This document shows positions 15,838 through 23,123 of a stretch of DNA of 24,560 nt, in pieces. Below the pieces are notes generated by a model. The model was not told the origin of the DNA, searched no databases, and saw only the letters and a program-made list of their open reading frames with translations. The translations under genes were made by a program, and so were the position numbers. Source of the stretch: UBA4738 sp002413305 (GTDB lineage Bacteria; Actinomycetota; UBA4738); assembly GCA_036847185.1 (NCBI GenBank), contig DAIUAM010000045.1, positions 1-24,560 on the forward strand, in the 5' to 3' direction. Positions within the stretch are counted from its first letter, which is position 1, and each line of letters starts with the position of its first letter.

Positions 15838-17009
15838 CCCCCTCCCTCCTTCGCGATGCGGTGGACGATTGCCGCGAGCACCGCGCTTCCGATGGAAAGC
15901 GAACGCTCGTCGAGGTCGTAGGCGGCATCGTGCCAGCCGTAGGGCTCTCGGCCCGCCACGCGCTCGCCGATGAAGACGTAGCAGCCCGGTGTCTCCTGCA
16001 GGTACCAGGCGAAGTCGTCGCCACCGAGCGACGGCGGCGCGTCGACCACCGCGTCCGGACCCAGGAGATCGGAGATGGCAGCAGCCGCCAGCGAGGCGAC
16101 GCCGGCGTCGTTGACCACCGCCGGAACGACGAGATCGGCCTGGAGGTCGACCGTCGTGCCCGTTCGAACCTCCACCCCCCTGGCCACGTCGGCCATGATC
16201 CTTTTCAGCGACTCCTCGATCGCCGGGTCGAGGCTTCGGAGCGTGCCCTCGAGCTCCGCCGAGCCGGGGATGACGTTCGCCGTGGACCCCGCGGAGATGC
16301 GGCCGACCGAGAGGACCACCGGCTGCCGAGGATCGATGCGCCGTGACAGTGCGATCTGCCAGTCGAGGATGAGCGACGCCGCGGCCGTGACCGAGTCGGC
16401 GGCCAGGTGCGGCTCGGCGCCATGCCCGGCGTGGCCCGCGATCTGTGCCCGGATGGTCGTGATCGACGCCATCATCGGCCCGGGCCGGACGGCGACGGTG
16501 CCGGCGTCCAGGCCGGGGTGGCCGTGGAAACCGAGCACGACGTCGGGCCGCACGGCGTCCAGAACCCCGTCGTCCAGGACCGCCCGTGCACCGGTGTCGA
16601 TCTCCTCGGCCGGCTGGAAGAGGGCGAACACGGCGGCCTCGGGAGGGCTCTGGGCGAGGAGCGCGATCGCCCCCACCAGGACGGCGACCTGGCCGTCGTG
16701 GCCACAGGCGTGACTCACGCCGGGCGCGGTCGAGGCGAACGCGAGGTCCGAGCGCTCCTGGATCGGCAACCCATCCATGCATGCCCGGACCAGGATGGCG
16801 TGGGAACCGTTTGCCACCGAGGCCAGCAGCCCGGTCCCGGCGATCGCCCGGCAGGCCGTTCCGGGAGCCAGGCGCCCGATCGCCTCCCGAATGAACACCT
16901 GCGTGGACGTCTCTTGGAACCCCAACTCCGGCCGGGCGTGGACGGCGCGACGGATGTCGATCAACTCCGAGCCGAGCGACTCGGCACGATCCAATACCGA
17001 CACCGACAC
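15834..17009 (-). CDS. M20-family amidohydrolase (M20D, hippurate-hydrolase-like)
   Basis: A 391-aa amide hydrolase, first gene of the train. Metal ligands of the M20D family are present: C102 and H104 (HACGHDGQ), E136 (PAEE), H162 or H164 (GFHGH) and H360 (GWHD). The usual CGHDxH has Gln at the last position. The insert domain carries GHAGHGAEPH. Start choice is uncertain: three in-frame GTG codons at 17015, 17009 and 17003 sit in a GTGTC-type repeat. GGGG at 17018-17015 is best placed for 17009. The likely reaction is removal of an acyl group from an amino acid or amine. The stop overlaps the M24 gene. Confidence 0.9.
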   Translation of the reverse strand: MSVSVLDRAESLGSELIDIRRAVHARPELGFQETSTQVFIREAIGRLAPGTACRAIAGTGLLASVANGSHAILVRACMDGLPIQERSDLAFASTAPGVSHACGHDGQVAVLVGAIALLAQSPPEAAVFALFQPAEEIDTGARAVLDDGVLDAVRPDVVLGFHGHPGLDAGTVAVRPGPMMASITTIRAQIAGHAGHGAEPHLAADSVTAAASLILDWQIALSRRIDPRQPVVLSVGRISAGSTANVIPGSAELEGTLRSLDPAIEESLKRIMADVARGVEVRTGTTVDLQADLVVPAVVNDAGVASLAAAAISDLLGPDAVVDAPPSLGGDDFAWYLQETPGCYVFIGERVAGREPYGWHDAAYDLDERSLSIGSAVLAAIVHRIAKEGGG

Positions 17010-17077
17010 TGACACCCCGAATCCGAAACGTTCTGCTCCGAGCCTGGACCGGATCGGCCCTGAGATCCGAATAGTCG

Positions 17078-17089
17078 ACTGTCTACAGT
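17078..17089. promoter_or_regulatory. Candidate GntR operator
   Basis: ACTGTCTACAGT is a perfect inverted repeat (ACTGT/ACAGT) around a 2-bp centre. Size and half-site spacing resemble sites of FCD-type GntR regulators (T-x-G-T-N2-A-C-x-A). It lies about 70 bp upstream of the first gene of the operon that encodes such a regulator, and overlaps the proposed -10 element. Binding is inferred. Confidence 0.5.
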
Positions 17090-17108
17090 ATCCAGACGGC
17101 GAGGTCAA
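17080..17108 (-). promoter_or_regulatory. Candidate promoter of the catabolic operon
   Basis: On the minus strand TTGACC (17108-17103, five of six bases to TTGACA) is followed after 17 bp by TAGACA (17085-17080, a weak -10). This is the only 130-bp gap ahead of the M20 gene, so a promoter is expected here. The weak -10 lies inside the ACTGT/ACAGT palindrome, which would let a repressor block RNA polymerase. Confidence 0.4.
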
Positions 17109-17139
17109 ACTGCGGCCGGCGCGGAACGGCGTGTGGGGT

Positions 17140-17565
17140 TCAGATCGGTATGGAGTCGTACCGGTCCGCAAGGGCCCGGCGGATGTCGCCCCCGGACCGC
17201 CCCGCCTCGAGCGCTCGCCCCAACTCCCGGAAGTACCCTTCGAGCCCCGCCGGGGCGATCACCAGCAGGGCCCGGCTTCCGGGTTGCAACGTGAACCCGT
17301 GGTGGACGCCCCGCGGGACGAAGACGCAAGATCCGGCCGGGGCGGCCACGACCTCGTCCGCCAGCCGGAACGTGAATGATCCATGCAGAACGAAGAACGT
17401 CTCGTCGCGAGCTCGGTGGAGGTGCGGCGGAGCGTTCGGGCCCGAGAACTCGATCATCTCGAAGGCTCCGCCCGTCTCGGCCGCCGACAGCTTGAGGGTT
17501 CCGATGCCGGGAATCGCCATGCCTTCGCCGGGCATGCGCCACAGTGGGTTCGCCGCCGCTCTCAC
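17140..17565 (-). CDS. Cupin-domain protein
   Basis: A 141-aa single-domain cupin. Motif 1 reads PPHLHRARDE, with metal ligands H48, H50 and E55, and motif 2 PRGVHHGF supplies H88, so all four metal ligands are present. Such proteins are dioxygenases, isomerases or sugar-acid binding proteins; this one cannot be assigned further. The GTG start at 17565 overlaps the HAD phosphatase stop by 4 bp and lies within a GGAGG-rich stretch, so the two are translated together. It may be separate from the catabolic train, because 130 bp with a promoter candidate follow it. Confidence 0.85.
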   Translation of the reverse strand: MRAAANPLWRMPGEGMAIPGIGTLKLSAAETGGAFEMIEFSGPNAPPHLHRARDETFFVLHGSFTFRLADEVVAAPAGSCVFVPRGVHHGFTLQPGSRALLVIAPAGLEGYFRELGRALEAGRSGGDIRRALADRYDSIPI

Positions 17566-18242
17566 CTCCGCCGTTCGCTCAGAGGCGCCCCAGTGACCCC
17601 GTGGGGATCGAGTCTGGGCAAGAGGGCCAGCAGCGCTTCGGGACGCTCGAGTACCGCGTCGGCGGGGAACCCGGGCTCGTACCGATGCCCCCAGCCCGCT
17701 GCGACGGCCAGCACTCCCGCCGCCCGCGCCGCTCGGAGGTCGTTCGCGGCATCGCCCACATACGCCGCCCTCCCCGGGCTCACACCGAGCGCCCGACACG
17801 CCGCGAGCACCCCGTCGGGCGCAGGCTTCGGACGGGCGACGTCGTCCCCGGAGATCAGCGCCGTGAGGTGTCCCTGGAGCCCGGCTCGGCCGAGCATCAA
17901 TTCGGCAGCCGCTCGCCCCGCATCGGTGCAGACGCCCACGGGGACGATCCTCGAGACGGCGGCGACGACCTCGGGGACGCCCGGATAGCAGCGCAGGCCC
18001 GTAGACAGGGAGGCGAGATGGCGTTGGCAGACGGCCAGGTCCTCCGCCGTGCACTGCCGTCGCAGGAGCACCCGGAGCATCGCCCGGGCGGGCCCGACCG
18101 GGAAGGTGGCGATGACCTCCTCCGGCGAGCAGATTCGGCCGCTGATCTCGCGAATGGCGGCGATGTACGCAAGGGGCACGATATCCAGCGAGTCAAGCAG
18201 CGTCCCGTCCATGTCGAACACGATCGCCCCGAGTTCCGCCAC
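17562..18242 (-). CDS. HAD-superfamily phosphatase (phosphoglycolate phosphatase-like)
   Basis: A 226-aa hydrolase with all four HAD motifs: D10 and D12 (FDMDGTLLDS), T106 (VCTDAG), K139 (RPKPAPDG) and D164/D168 (YVGDAANDLRAARAAG). The cap is helical and of the small PGP/beta-phosphoglucomutase type. Start: GTG at 18242, eight codons before the nucleophile motif, gives a normal N-terminus; no ATG is available. The frame stays open further upstream but there it crosses the RAMA gene fragment. No clear promoter is seen before it, so its original 5' region may have been changed when the upstream gene was broken. Substrate unknown. Confidence 0.88.
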   Translation of the reverse strand: MAELGAIVFDMDGTLLDSLDIVPLAYIAAIREISGRICSPEEVIATFPVGPARAMLRVLLRRQCTAEDLAVCQRHLASLSTGLRCYPGVPEVVAAVSRIVPVGVCTDAGRAAAELMLGRAGLQGHLTALISGDDVARPKPAPDGVLAACRALGVSPGRAAYVGDAANDLRAARAAGVLAVAAGWGHRYEPGFPADAVLERPEALLALLPRLDPHGVTGAPLSERRR

Positions 18243-18286
18243 GCAGGGCAGGATAGTGAAGAAGACGACGCGCCGCGGTCCGGCAC

Positions 18287-18973
18287 ACCAGCAGCTGCGA
18301 CGAGGTCTCTCCCATCTGGGAGAACCCACCAGGCGGGACCTCGTACCGTCCGCTGGACGCCGGCCGCCTCGGCGATGATCTTGCGAACCAGCTCCGTGGG
18401 TCGGTACATGGCCCCGTCGGCTTCCCACTGGAGTGGCCGGCTCGGGTCGTTGTGCCACAACGCCCGGCCTCGAACCGGCTGTTGCTGGACCCACTCCTCG
18501 ATGGCCTCACGGACCTCCGGAGAGACCTTCGTCGTGGGACTGAGACTCAGGAGCGTGCCGTCTGGCAGGTCCCCGGAGGTCACGAGCCGGGCGACCGTGC
18601 TCTGCTCTCGGGTCCGGGTTTGCCGCTCCTCGATGGCCCGCAACTCCGCCCGCTGGGGCGACATGGTGAACTCTTCGACATCGGGCACGGGGAACAACTG
18701 CGAGACCGTGATCAGGGTCTTGTCCTCGAACACCCGGTACGCCTGGACGCGCTGCAGGGTGATGTCGAGTCCCATCTCCCTCAGCCACACCGCGGTCGAG
18801 GTGACGATCGAGGAGAAGGACCCCGCCACCAGAACGATGCGCGGGCGAGCCGCGGGCGGCGGTGTCGACAGCTGTCTCCAAGGAAACGTGCAGGTGAGAA
18901 TCTGGCGTCCGATGGCGGGGCCATCCCGAACATCGGGTAGACGCTCGGACTCGCCAGGCGAAAGCTGGTCCGT
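18287..18973 (-). pseudogene. 3' fragment of a RAMA-domain protein gene
   Basis: Open reading from the integrase stop codon downward gives the C-terminal part of a conserved prokaryotic protein. A block RPRIVLVAGSFSS...WLREMGLDITLQ...YRV and VSQLFPVPDVEEF is followed by a hinge and a RAMA-like domain (GTLLSLSP, ALWHNDPSRPLQW, YRPTELVRKIIAEA, GPAWWVLPDGRDL). RAMA domains accompany restriction adenine methylases and similar DNA-modification proteins. The expected N-terminal half is missing; the first 35 or so codons do not look native. No stop follows the domain, and the frame runs on into the HAD gene to 17897. A GTG at 18829 could start a short product, but I consider it a remnant. Confidence 0.65.
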
Positions 18974-18977
18974 CTAG
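18971..18977. repeat. 7-bp repeat at the integrase stop codon
   Basis: CGTCTAG occurs here, covering the TAG stop of the integrase, and again at 20225-20231 directly after the last base of tRNA-Ala. The two copies are in the same orientation and frame the integrase gene. They may be a relic of an attachment core, but 7 bp is short enough for chance. Confidence 0.25.
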
Positions 18978-20113
18978 CCCTCCACAGTGAACTTATAGGT
19001 TTCCCCGAGACGATCTGTCCACTCCCTGAGGTCGTTCCCTACGACGTGCGTGTAGTGCTCGGTCATCGTCGCGGTCGTGTGGCCGAGGATGGCTTGGCGA
19101 ACCGCCGTAGGAACCCCCGCCGCATCCCAGAGGCTCGCCGCGGTGTGGCGCAGGTCGTGGGGCGTCGGTCTTGGATTCAGTCTTGTCGCATCGACTGCCT
19201 GCTTGAAGACCCGCGCACGCCACGTGCTAGGTCGGAGGACCGTTCCCGTGGGCGACGTGAACATCGGAGCGTCGGGCTGTCCAGCGATGCCTCGAGCCTT
19301 CATGTACGCCGCGAGATCGTTCGCCAGGCCGGCCATGAGGGGCACGACGCGGTGTCGATCGGTCTTGGTTGACCCTTGGATCAGTCTTCCATTGACCTCC
19401 TTGGCCGCTCGCTGCACGGTGAGCTGTCGATTGAAGGGATCGAAATCGCCCACCCGAAGGGCGGCGGCCTCTCCGATCCGGAGACCCGTCCAGGCGAGTA
19501 GCCGGACGAGGAGCGAGTCGCCCTCGTCTCCGGCGTCACGGGCGGCGTTCGCCAGCAGAGATACCTGCTCCGCGGTGAGGATGGTCTTCGGCCGGCTCTG
19601 CCCCCCCTTGACGCTCGTGCTCTTGACCACGGGGTTCCCCCCGATGAGCTTCCCGTCCTCAATCGCGATCTCAAGTAGCCGGTGCAGAAGCTGACGGACC
19701 TGCTGCCGAGTACGACGTCCGCTCCCGCCGGCCCAGCTCCGCTTCTCCATGTCCGACATGAAGCCGCGCACGACCGGAGTCGTGATCGACGGCAGTGGGT
19801 AGTGCCCGAGGGGCGGCGCGATGTGGCGGCTCCAGTTCCCCTCGATGAGATCCCGGTACTTGGGCTCCAGGTCAGGCCAGTTCCCCAAGACGTAGTCGAA
19901 GTGCTGAGCGAGCGTCTCCTTGGTCGGCTTCTTGCCTACGGCAGGGTCAACGCGAACGCGGGACTGGAAGTCCCGGGCCCCTTTCAGCGTCGGAAAGGTC
20001 TTTGACCGCTGGCGGTAGCCCGGATCGCGGTACATCACCTCGTAGCGAACAGGCTTGCCCGCCACCTCGAAGATCCCGGGCCACCTGGTCTTCTTCCTGA
20101 TCTTCGTCGCCAT
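18974..20113 (-). CDS. Tyrosine site-specific integrase
   Basis: A 379-aa phage-type integrase with an N-terminal arm-binding domain, a core-binding SAM-like domain and a C-terminal catalytic domain. The catalytic set is visible: R in TGLRIGEA, K in the STKTDRHR beta-hairpin, H-x2-R in HDLRHT, H in ILGHTT and Y in EHYTH. ATG at 20113 (MATKIRKK) with GGGAGC before it is preferred; a longer start at 20173 would cover repeats that look like regulatory DNA. The gene starts 118 bp beyond the 3' end of a tRNA-Ala gene, the usual place for an element integrated in a tRNA. No excisionase or cargo gene follows, so this looks like a remnant or one edge of an element. Confidence 0.95.
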   Translation of the reverse strand: MATKIRKKTRWPGIFEVAGKPVRYEVMYRDPGYRQRSKTFPTLKGARDFQSRVRVDPAVGKKPTKETLAQHFDYVLGNWPDLEPKYRDLIEGNWSRHIAPPLGHYPLPSITTPVVRGFMSDMEKRSWAGGSGRRTRQQVRQLLHRLLEIAIEDGKLIGGNPVVKSTSVKGGQSRPKTILTAEQVSLLANAARDAGDEGDSLLVRLLAWTGLRIGEAAALRVGDFDPFNRQLTVQRAAKEVNGRLIQGSTKTDRHRVVPLMAGLANDLAAYMKARGIAGQPDAPMFTSPTGTVLRPSTWRARVFKQAVDATRLNPRPTPHDLRHTAASLWDAAGVPTAVRQAILGHTTATMTEHYTHVVGNDLREWTDRLGETYKFTVEG

Positions 20114-20138
20114 GCCGCTCCCGCTCCCGTGGCGGAGT

Positions 20139-20157
20139 CCGTTGACTCCCGTTGACT
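20139..20157. repeat. Tandem 9-bp repeats between tRNA-Ala and integrase
   Basis: CCGTTGACT occurs twice (20139-20147 and 20149-20157) with a 10-bp period, about one helix turn. Paired short repeats beside an integrase gene and its tRNA target are typical of arm-type integrase or excisionase binding sites. That role is inferred from position and spacing. Confidence 0.45.
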
Positions 20158-20224
20158 TTCGCCTGACCTCCATGAAAGGGTACCAGCGTTGCCAAGGAAC
20201 GCCATGACCCGTGACCTGCGGTTT

Positions 20225-20231
20225 CGTCTAG
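20225..20231. repeat. 7-bp repeat at the tRNA-Ala 3' end
   Basis: Second copy of CGTCTAG, starting at the base next to the tRNA discriminator. See the copy at 18971-18977. If it is an attachment core, the integrated segment would be just the integrase region, which favours a deletion remnant. Confidence 0.25.
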
Positions 20232-20304
20232 TGGAGATGACCGGACTCGAACCGGCGACCCCCTGCTTGCAAAGCAGGTGCTCTACCAACTGAGCTACAT
20301 CCCC
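20232..20304 (-). tRNA. tRNA-Ala (anticodon TGC)
   Basis: A 73-nt cloverleaf is readable on the minus strand. The acceptor stem is GGGGATG/CATCTCC and contains the G3-U70 pair that identifies alanine tRNAs. The D-arm begins GTAGCTCAGTTGGTAGAGC, the anticodon stem-loop is CTGCTTTGCAAGCAG with TGC in the loop, and the T-loop is GGTTCGAGTCC. Discriminator A; CCA is not encoded. The gene is intact although an integrase gene lies immediately 3' of it, so it is likely still functional. Confidence 0.97.
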
Positions 20305-20483
20305 AGGGGGCTGCAGGAAACGCGGCAGGAAACTCCCGTCCGAGCTGCCCAGAGCCTTCCACAGCATCTTAGAAGCCGCGAACGGGAGGTGGAACGAGGG
20401 TCGCGAGGGGTTGGAGGGCGAGGATCCAGCTCGCTGGCGTGCAGAAGGCGCGGATGATCAGCGCCGAACGGGAACTGGGTGGG

Positions 20484-21941
20484 CTACGCGGCCTTGAGTC
20501 GCTCTCGTTCGCGTTCGCGAGCGGCCCGGGCTCGGGTGTGGGCGTTCACCAGCCGGGCGAACCCCAGCATGTCGGACCACTGACGGAGGTAGCCCACGCT
20601 GTGGGCCCGGTTGAGGTACAGGGTGTCCTCGAGGTGACGGTTGATGGACTCGGCGTCGGCACGCTGGGCGTACAGCCGGTCGAAGTCGGGATCCCCCGGT
20701 GGGATGGCCCGGAGGTTCTCGGCCCGGTTGAGGTGCTTGGCCCGGTCTGCGTCATCGTTGTGGAGGCGGACCGAGATCTCCCGCGTCTCGTAGCCGGCGG
20801 GTAGGGCGTACTGGTTGTACCAGCGGTAGGCGGACTTGTCCGGGTGGCGCTGCGTGCGCAGCCGCTCCAGTCGTTCCCACGTGGCACCGCCCTTGTCGTT
20901 CATCCCGGCGATCCCCAGGGCGCCGTCCTTCGCGACGAACCGGACCTGCTGCTCGACACCGTTCGGTCCCTTGACCGTCCGGACCTCGATCAGCTTCTCC
21001 TTGGGCACGCGCCGGCCTGTCCGCTGGCCCTTGCGGGCGTGCTTCTCCTTGGCCGGGACCCTGGCGATCGTCAGCAACCCCAGCAGGCGCATGATCCGGT
21101 CGATGTGGTCCCCGCGCATGGCCATGTCGTAGATCACGCCCTGGAAGCCGCCCGGGTTGGCCTCGACGATGCGCGAGAGCAGATCGAACGCCACGCCGGC
21201 CTCACCGCCCGAGCCGGAGAAGGGCACGTGGGCGACCCCGAGGATCACCCGGCCGAGGTCCGAGCGGATGTGCATCCAGGCGAACTTGGTCCCGTAGACG
21301 AAGTCGCCTCCTCCTTCCACGTGGTCGCTCGCGTCGGGGTCGAACCGGAGGTGGTGGATCTCGCCGGTCTTCTTGTCGACCCGGGTCTCACCGGGCTTCG
21401 CCTTGTAGATCGGGGTGAACACCTTGCCGTCTCCGTAGAGCAACCGGGACAGATCGGGGTGGGTGAACGAGCCGGGACCGTCGGGGTCACCCAGCCCCAT
21501 CGAACGGGCCAGCTCCACCCCTTCCCGCGTGGAGATCTCGGCGCGAGCGCGGAGCACCCCGGGGTCGGCCAGATAGCACTTGGCGTAGCTGAAGTGGTAA
21601 CGCTTCATCTGTTCGGGGGGGAGCCACTGCGACGGGTCGTCGGGGAACATCGCCTTCGCCGTATCCCGCAGGAAGTCCCACACACGGGGGTCGGCGAACT
21701 GGGCCTCAACCTTGTGGGCGCTGCCGTAGATGGAAACCGCCGCTGCAAAGACGATCTGCATGTAGTCCGGGTGGTCTCGGGGCCGCCCGGTCTGCTTCTT
21801 GGGGATCGCGGCCGCCTCGGCATGAGTACCCGGGTCGCACATGACGTCCTCGAGCAGCTGCAGATCGCTCTCTTCGCCCCGGAGGCGTCGCTGGGCGTTC
21901 AGTTGGTCCTGCCGCAGCGCCTTGACCCTCGACACGCTCAC
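20484..21941 (-). CDS. DDE-type transposase-like protein
   Basis: A 485-aa protein with the layout of a DDE transposase. After an N-terminal part containing TGRPRDHPDY, a candidate RNase-H fold supplies D171 (LLYGDGKVF), D272 (GVIYDMAMRG) and E431 (DAESINRHLEDT). A long insert lies between D272 and E431. The C-terminal segment LLYLNRAHSVGYLRQ-type and FARLVNAHTRARA resembles proteins common in actinobacterial genomes annotated as transposase or hypothetical; the exact IS family is not recognised. The GTG start at 21941 overlaps the stop of the recombinase-like gene by 4 bp. The tail is very basic (RARAARERERERLKAA). No terminal inverted repeats were found around it. Confidence 0.75.
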   Translation of the reverse strand: MSVSRVKALRQDQLNAQRRLRGEESDLQLLEDVMCDPGTHAEAAAIPKKQTGRPRDHPDYMQIVFAAAVSIYGSAHKVEAQFADPRVWDFLRDTAKAMFPDDPSQWLPPEQMKRYHFSYAKCYLADPGVLRARAEISTREGVELARSMGLGDPDGPGSFTHPDLSRLLYGDGKVFTPIYKAKPGETRVDKKTGEIHHLRFDPDASDHVEGGGDFVYGTKFAWMHIRSDLGRVILGVAHVPFSGSGGEAGVAFDLLSRIVEANPGGFQGVIYDMAMRGDHIDRIMRLLGLLTIARVPAKEKHARKGQRTGRRVPKEKLIEVRTVKGPNGVEQQVRFVAKDGALGIAGMNDKGGATWERLERLRTQRHPDKSAYRWYNQYALPAGYETREISVRLHNDDADRAKHLNRAENLRAIPPGDPDFDRLYAQRADAESINRHLEDTLYLNRAHSVGYLRQWSDMLGFARLVNAHTRARAARERERERLKAA

Positions 21942-22879
21942 GAGCTCGACCGCCAGTCGAACCCGATCATCCTGGCGGTCGCGTCTAGACTCCGGCATCC
22001 CAGCGCCCGTGCCACCTCGTCGATGGTTGCGCCCTGCCCCAGCAGGTGCGCGCCGGCCCAGCCGGCCACGGAGGCGGGGTGGACGTCGGGCTCCGAGTGG
22101 ACCCCGGCGGATCGGAGCACGGCGATGATGGCCATCGTCGCGGCGTTGCCGGGGCGCTTGGGCGAGCGCGACCGCCACGGGACGAGGGTTGACTCCGGCC
22201 CAAGCGCGGGGCGGCGCTGGGACAGGCGACGCCGGAGCTGCACCGCCCCCCACGCCGTGAGCGGTGCCCACCGGGGCTCGGTCCGCGGGCCGCCGGAGAT
22301 GAACACCCGACCCCCCTCAAGGTCGACGTCTCCGACCTTCACCCGGGGGATCTCGGAGACTCGAGCGGAGGCTTCCGCGAGGGCCCACACCGCCGGCAGG
22401 CGCAGGTCGCTCAGGGTGTCCAGGGCCCACAGTCGGCACAGATCGACCTCATCGTCGGTGAGAGGCCGTGTGGAAAGGACCGAACGCCTCGGCAGCACCA
22501 GGTCCAAGGTGGGGTCGGTGCTGACCAGTTCGAGACGCCGGCCCTTGGCATAGAGGAAGCGGATGGTGCTTCGCCGCAGGTGCTTGGTCGCGACCGAGGA
22601 CTCCCCACCCTCGGCCCGCTGGGCGTTCAGGAACGCCAAGACGTCGGACGTGGTGATCTCGTCGGCGTCGGAGATCTCCAGACCGCGCTCGCAGAACGAA
22701 CCGAACCGGTCCCAGACCTCGCGGTACACCACGAGGCTGGCCGGCAGGAGCTGCCCCGAGGATTCCACGTCAAGTTCGACCGCCTGGACGAGGGCGAGCG
22801 GCGACACGGGACCTCCAGGTCGGGCCACGGCCCGGTCCTGGCGTCCCTTCTGCGTCTGCGCTCCGTCCTTCCCGTCCAT
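21938..22879 (-). CDS. Tyrosine-recombinase-like protein, catalytically degenerate
   Basis: A 313-aa XerC/D-like protein. Residues 28-130 match the core-binding SAM-like domain and 139-313 the catalytic fold. R173 in ASARVSEI matches the first catalytic Arg. However, the HxxR box reads HPASVAG, the LGH box reads LGC (293-295), and the nucleophile region reads ARMIGFDW, with no Tyr. It should bind DNA but not cut it. ATG at 22879 (MDGKDG) is preferred; the frame upstream runs into the tandem repeats. The start is 25 bp from the first repeat, and the stop overlaps the DDE gene by 4 bp, which implies coupled synthesis. Confidence 0.75.
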   Translation of the reverse strand: MDGKDGAQTQKGRQDRAVARPGGPVSPLALVQAVELDVESSGQLLPASLVVYREVWDRFGSFCERGLEISDADEITTSDVLAFLNAQRAEGGESSVATKHLRRSTIRFLYAKGRRLELVSTDPTLDLVLPRRSVLSTRPLTDDEVDLCRLWALDTLSDLRLPAVWALAEASARVSEIPRVKVGDVDLEGGRVFISGGPRTEPRWAPLTAWGAVQLRRRLSQRRPALGPESTLVPWRSRSPKRPGNAATMAIIAVLRSAGVHSEPDVHPASVAGWAGAHLLGQGATIDEVARALGCRSLDATARMIGFDWRSSS

Positions 22880-22903
22880 GCTTCCCGCCTCGTTCTGTGC
22901 TCT

Positions 22904-23100
22904 CCAACCGCTACCGTGAGGCCGAACTGGTCTCACACCACGCCCTCAGAGGGATCCTGAGAACCTTCCTTCCAACCGCTACCGTGAGGCCACACTGGTC
23001 TCACACCACGCCCCCAGAGGGACTTTGAGAAGCCTCTTTCAACCGCTACCGTGAGCCGAAACCGACCTCACACCACGCCCTCCGAGCGATCTGGAGGGCC
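22904..23100. repeat. Three 67-68 bp tandem repeats with palindromic cores
   Basis: Units begin at 22904, 22972 and 23039. Units 1 and 2 agree at 40 of their first 42 bases; unit 3 is more diverged. Each starts CAACCGCTACC and contains a 21-bp core, GTGAG-N11-CTCAC (22916-22936, 22984-23004, 23051-23071). In units 1 and 2 the core is GTGAGGCC-N5-GGTCTCAC. Each core is followed by ACCACGCCC and a diverging tail of about 25 bp. Apart from two hairpins near the nuclease gene, these repeats are the main content of the 318-bp gap 22880-23197. They may be binding or recombination sites for the recombinase-like protein encoded 25 bp away. Confidence 0.85.
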
Positions 23101-23123
23101 ATGTCTCGCCCCTTACTGCGATT

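Noticed and set aside
17897..18286. Extension of the RAMA-like frame into the HAD gene
   Set aside because: Past residue GRDLVAAAG the frame gives Ser/Arg-rich sequence antonymous to any domain while the other frame encodes a full HAD phosphatase.
20305..20400. Promoter of tRNA-Ala
   Set aside because: TAAGAT is a possible -10, but no acceptable -35 lies at normal spacing, so the call would not be supported.
20305..20483. Terminal inverted repeats or target duplication of the DDE element next to the tRNA
   Set aside because: Only a 7-bp inverted repeat (CTCCCGT/ACGGGAG) was found and it has no match near the tandem repeats on the other side.
22904..23100. Repeat array as a CRISPR locus
   Set aside because: Only three units; the parts between conserved blocks are diverged copies of each other, not unique spacers; no cas genes are nearby. 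They are ordinary tandem repeats.
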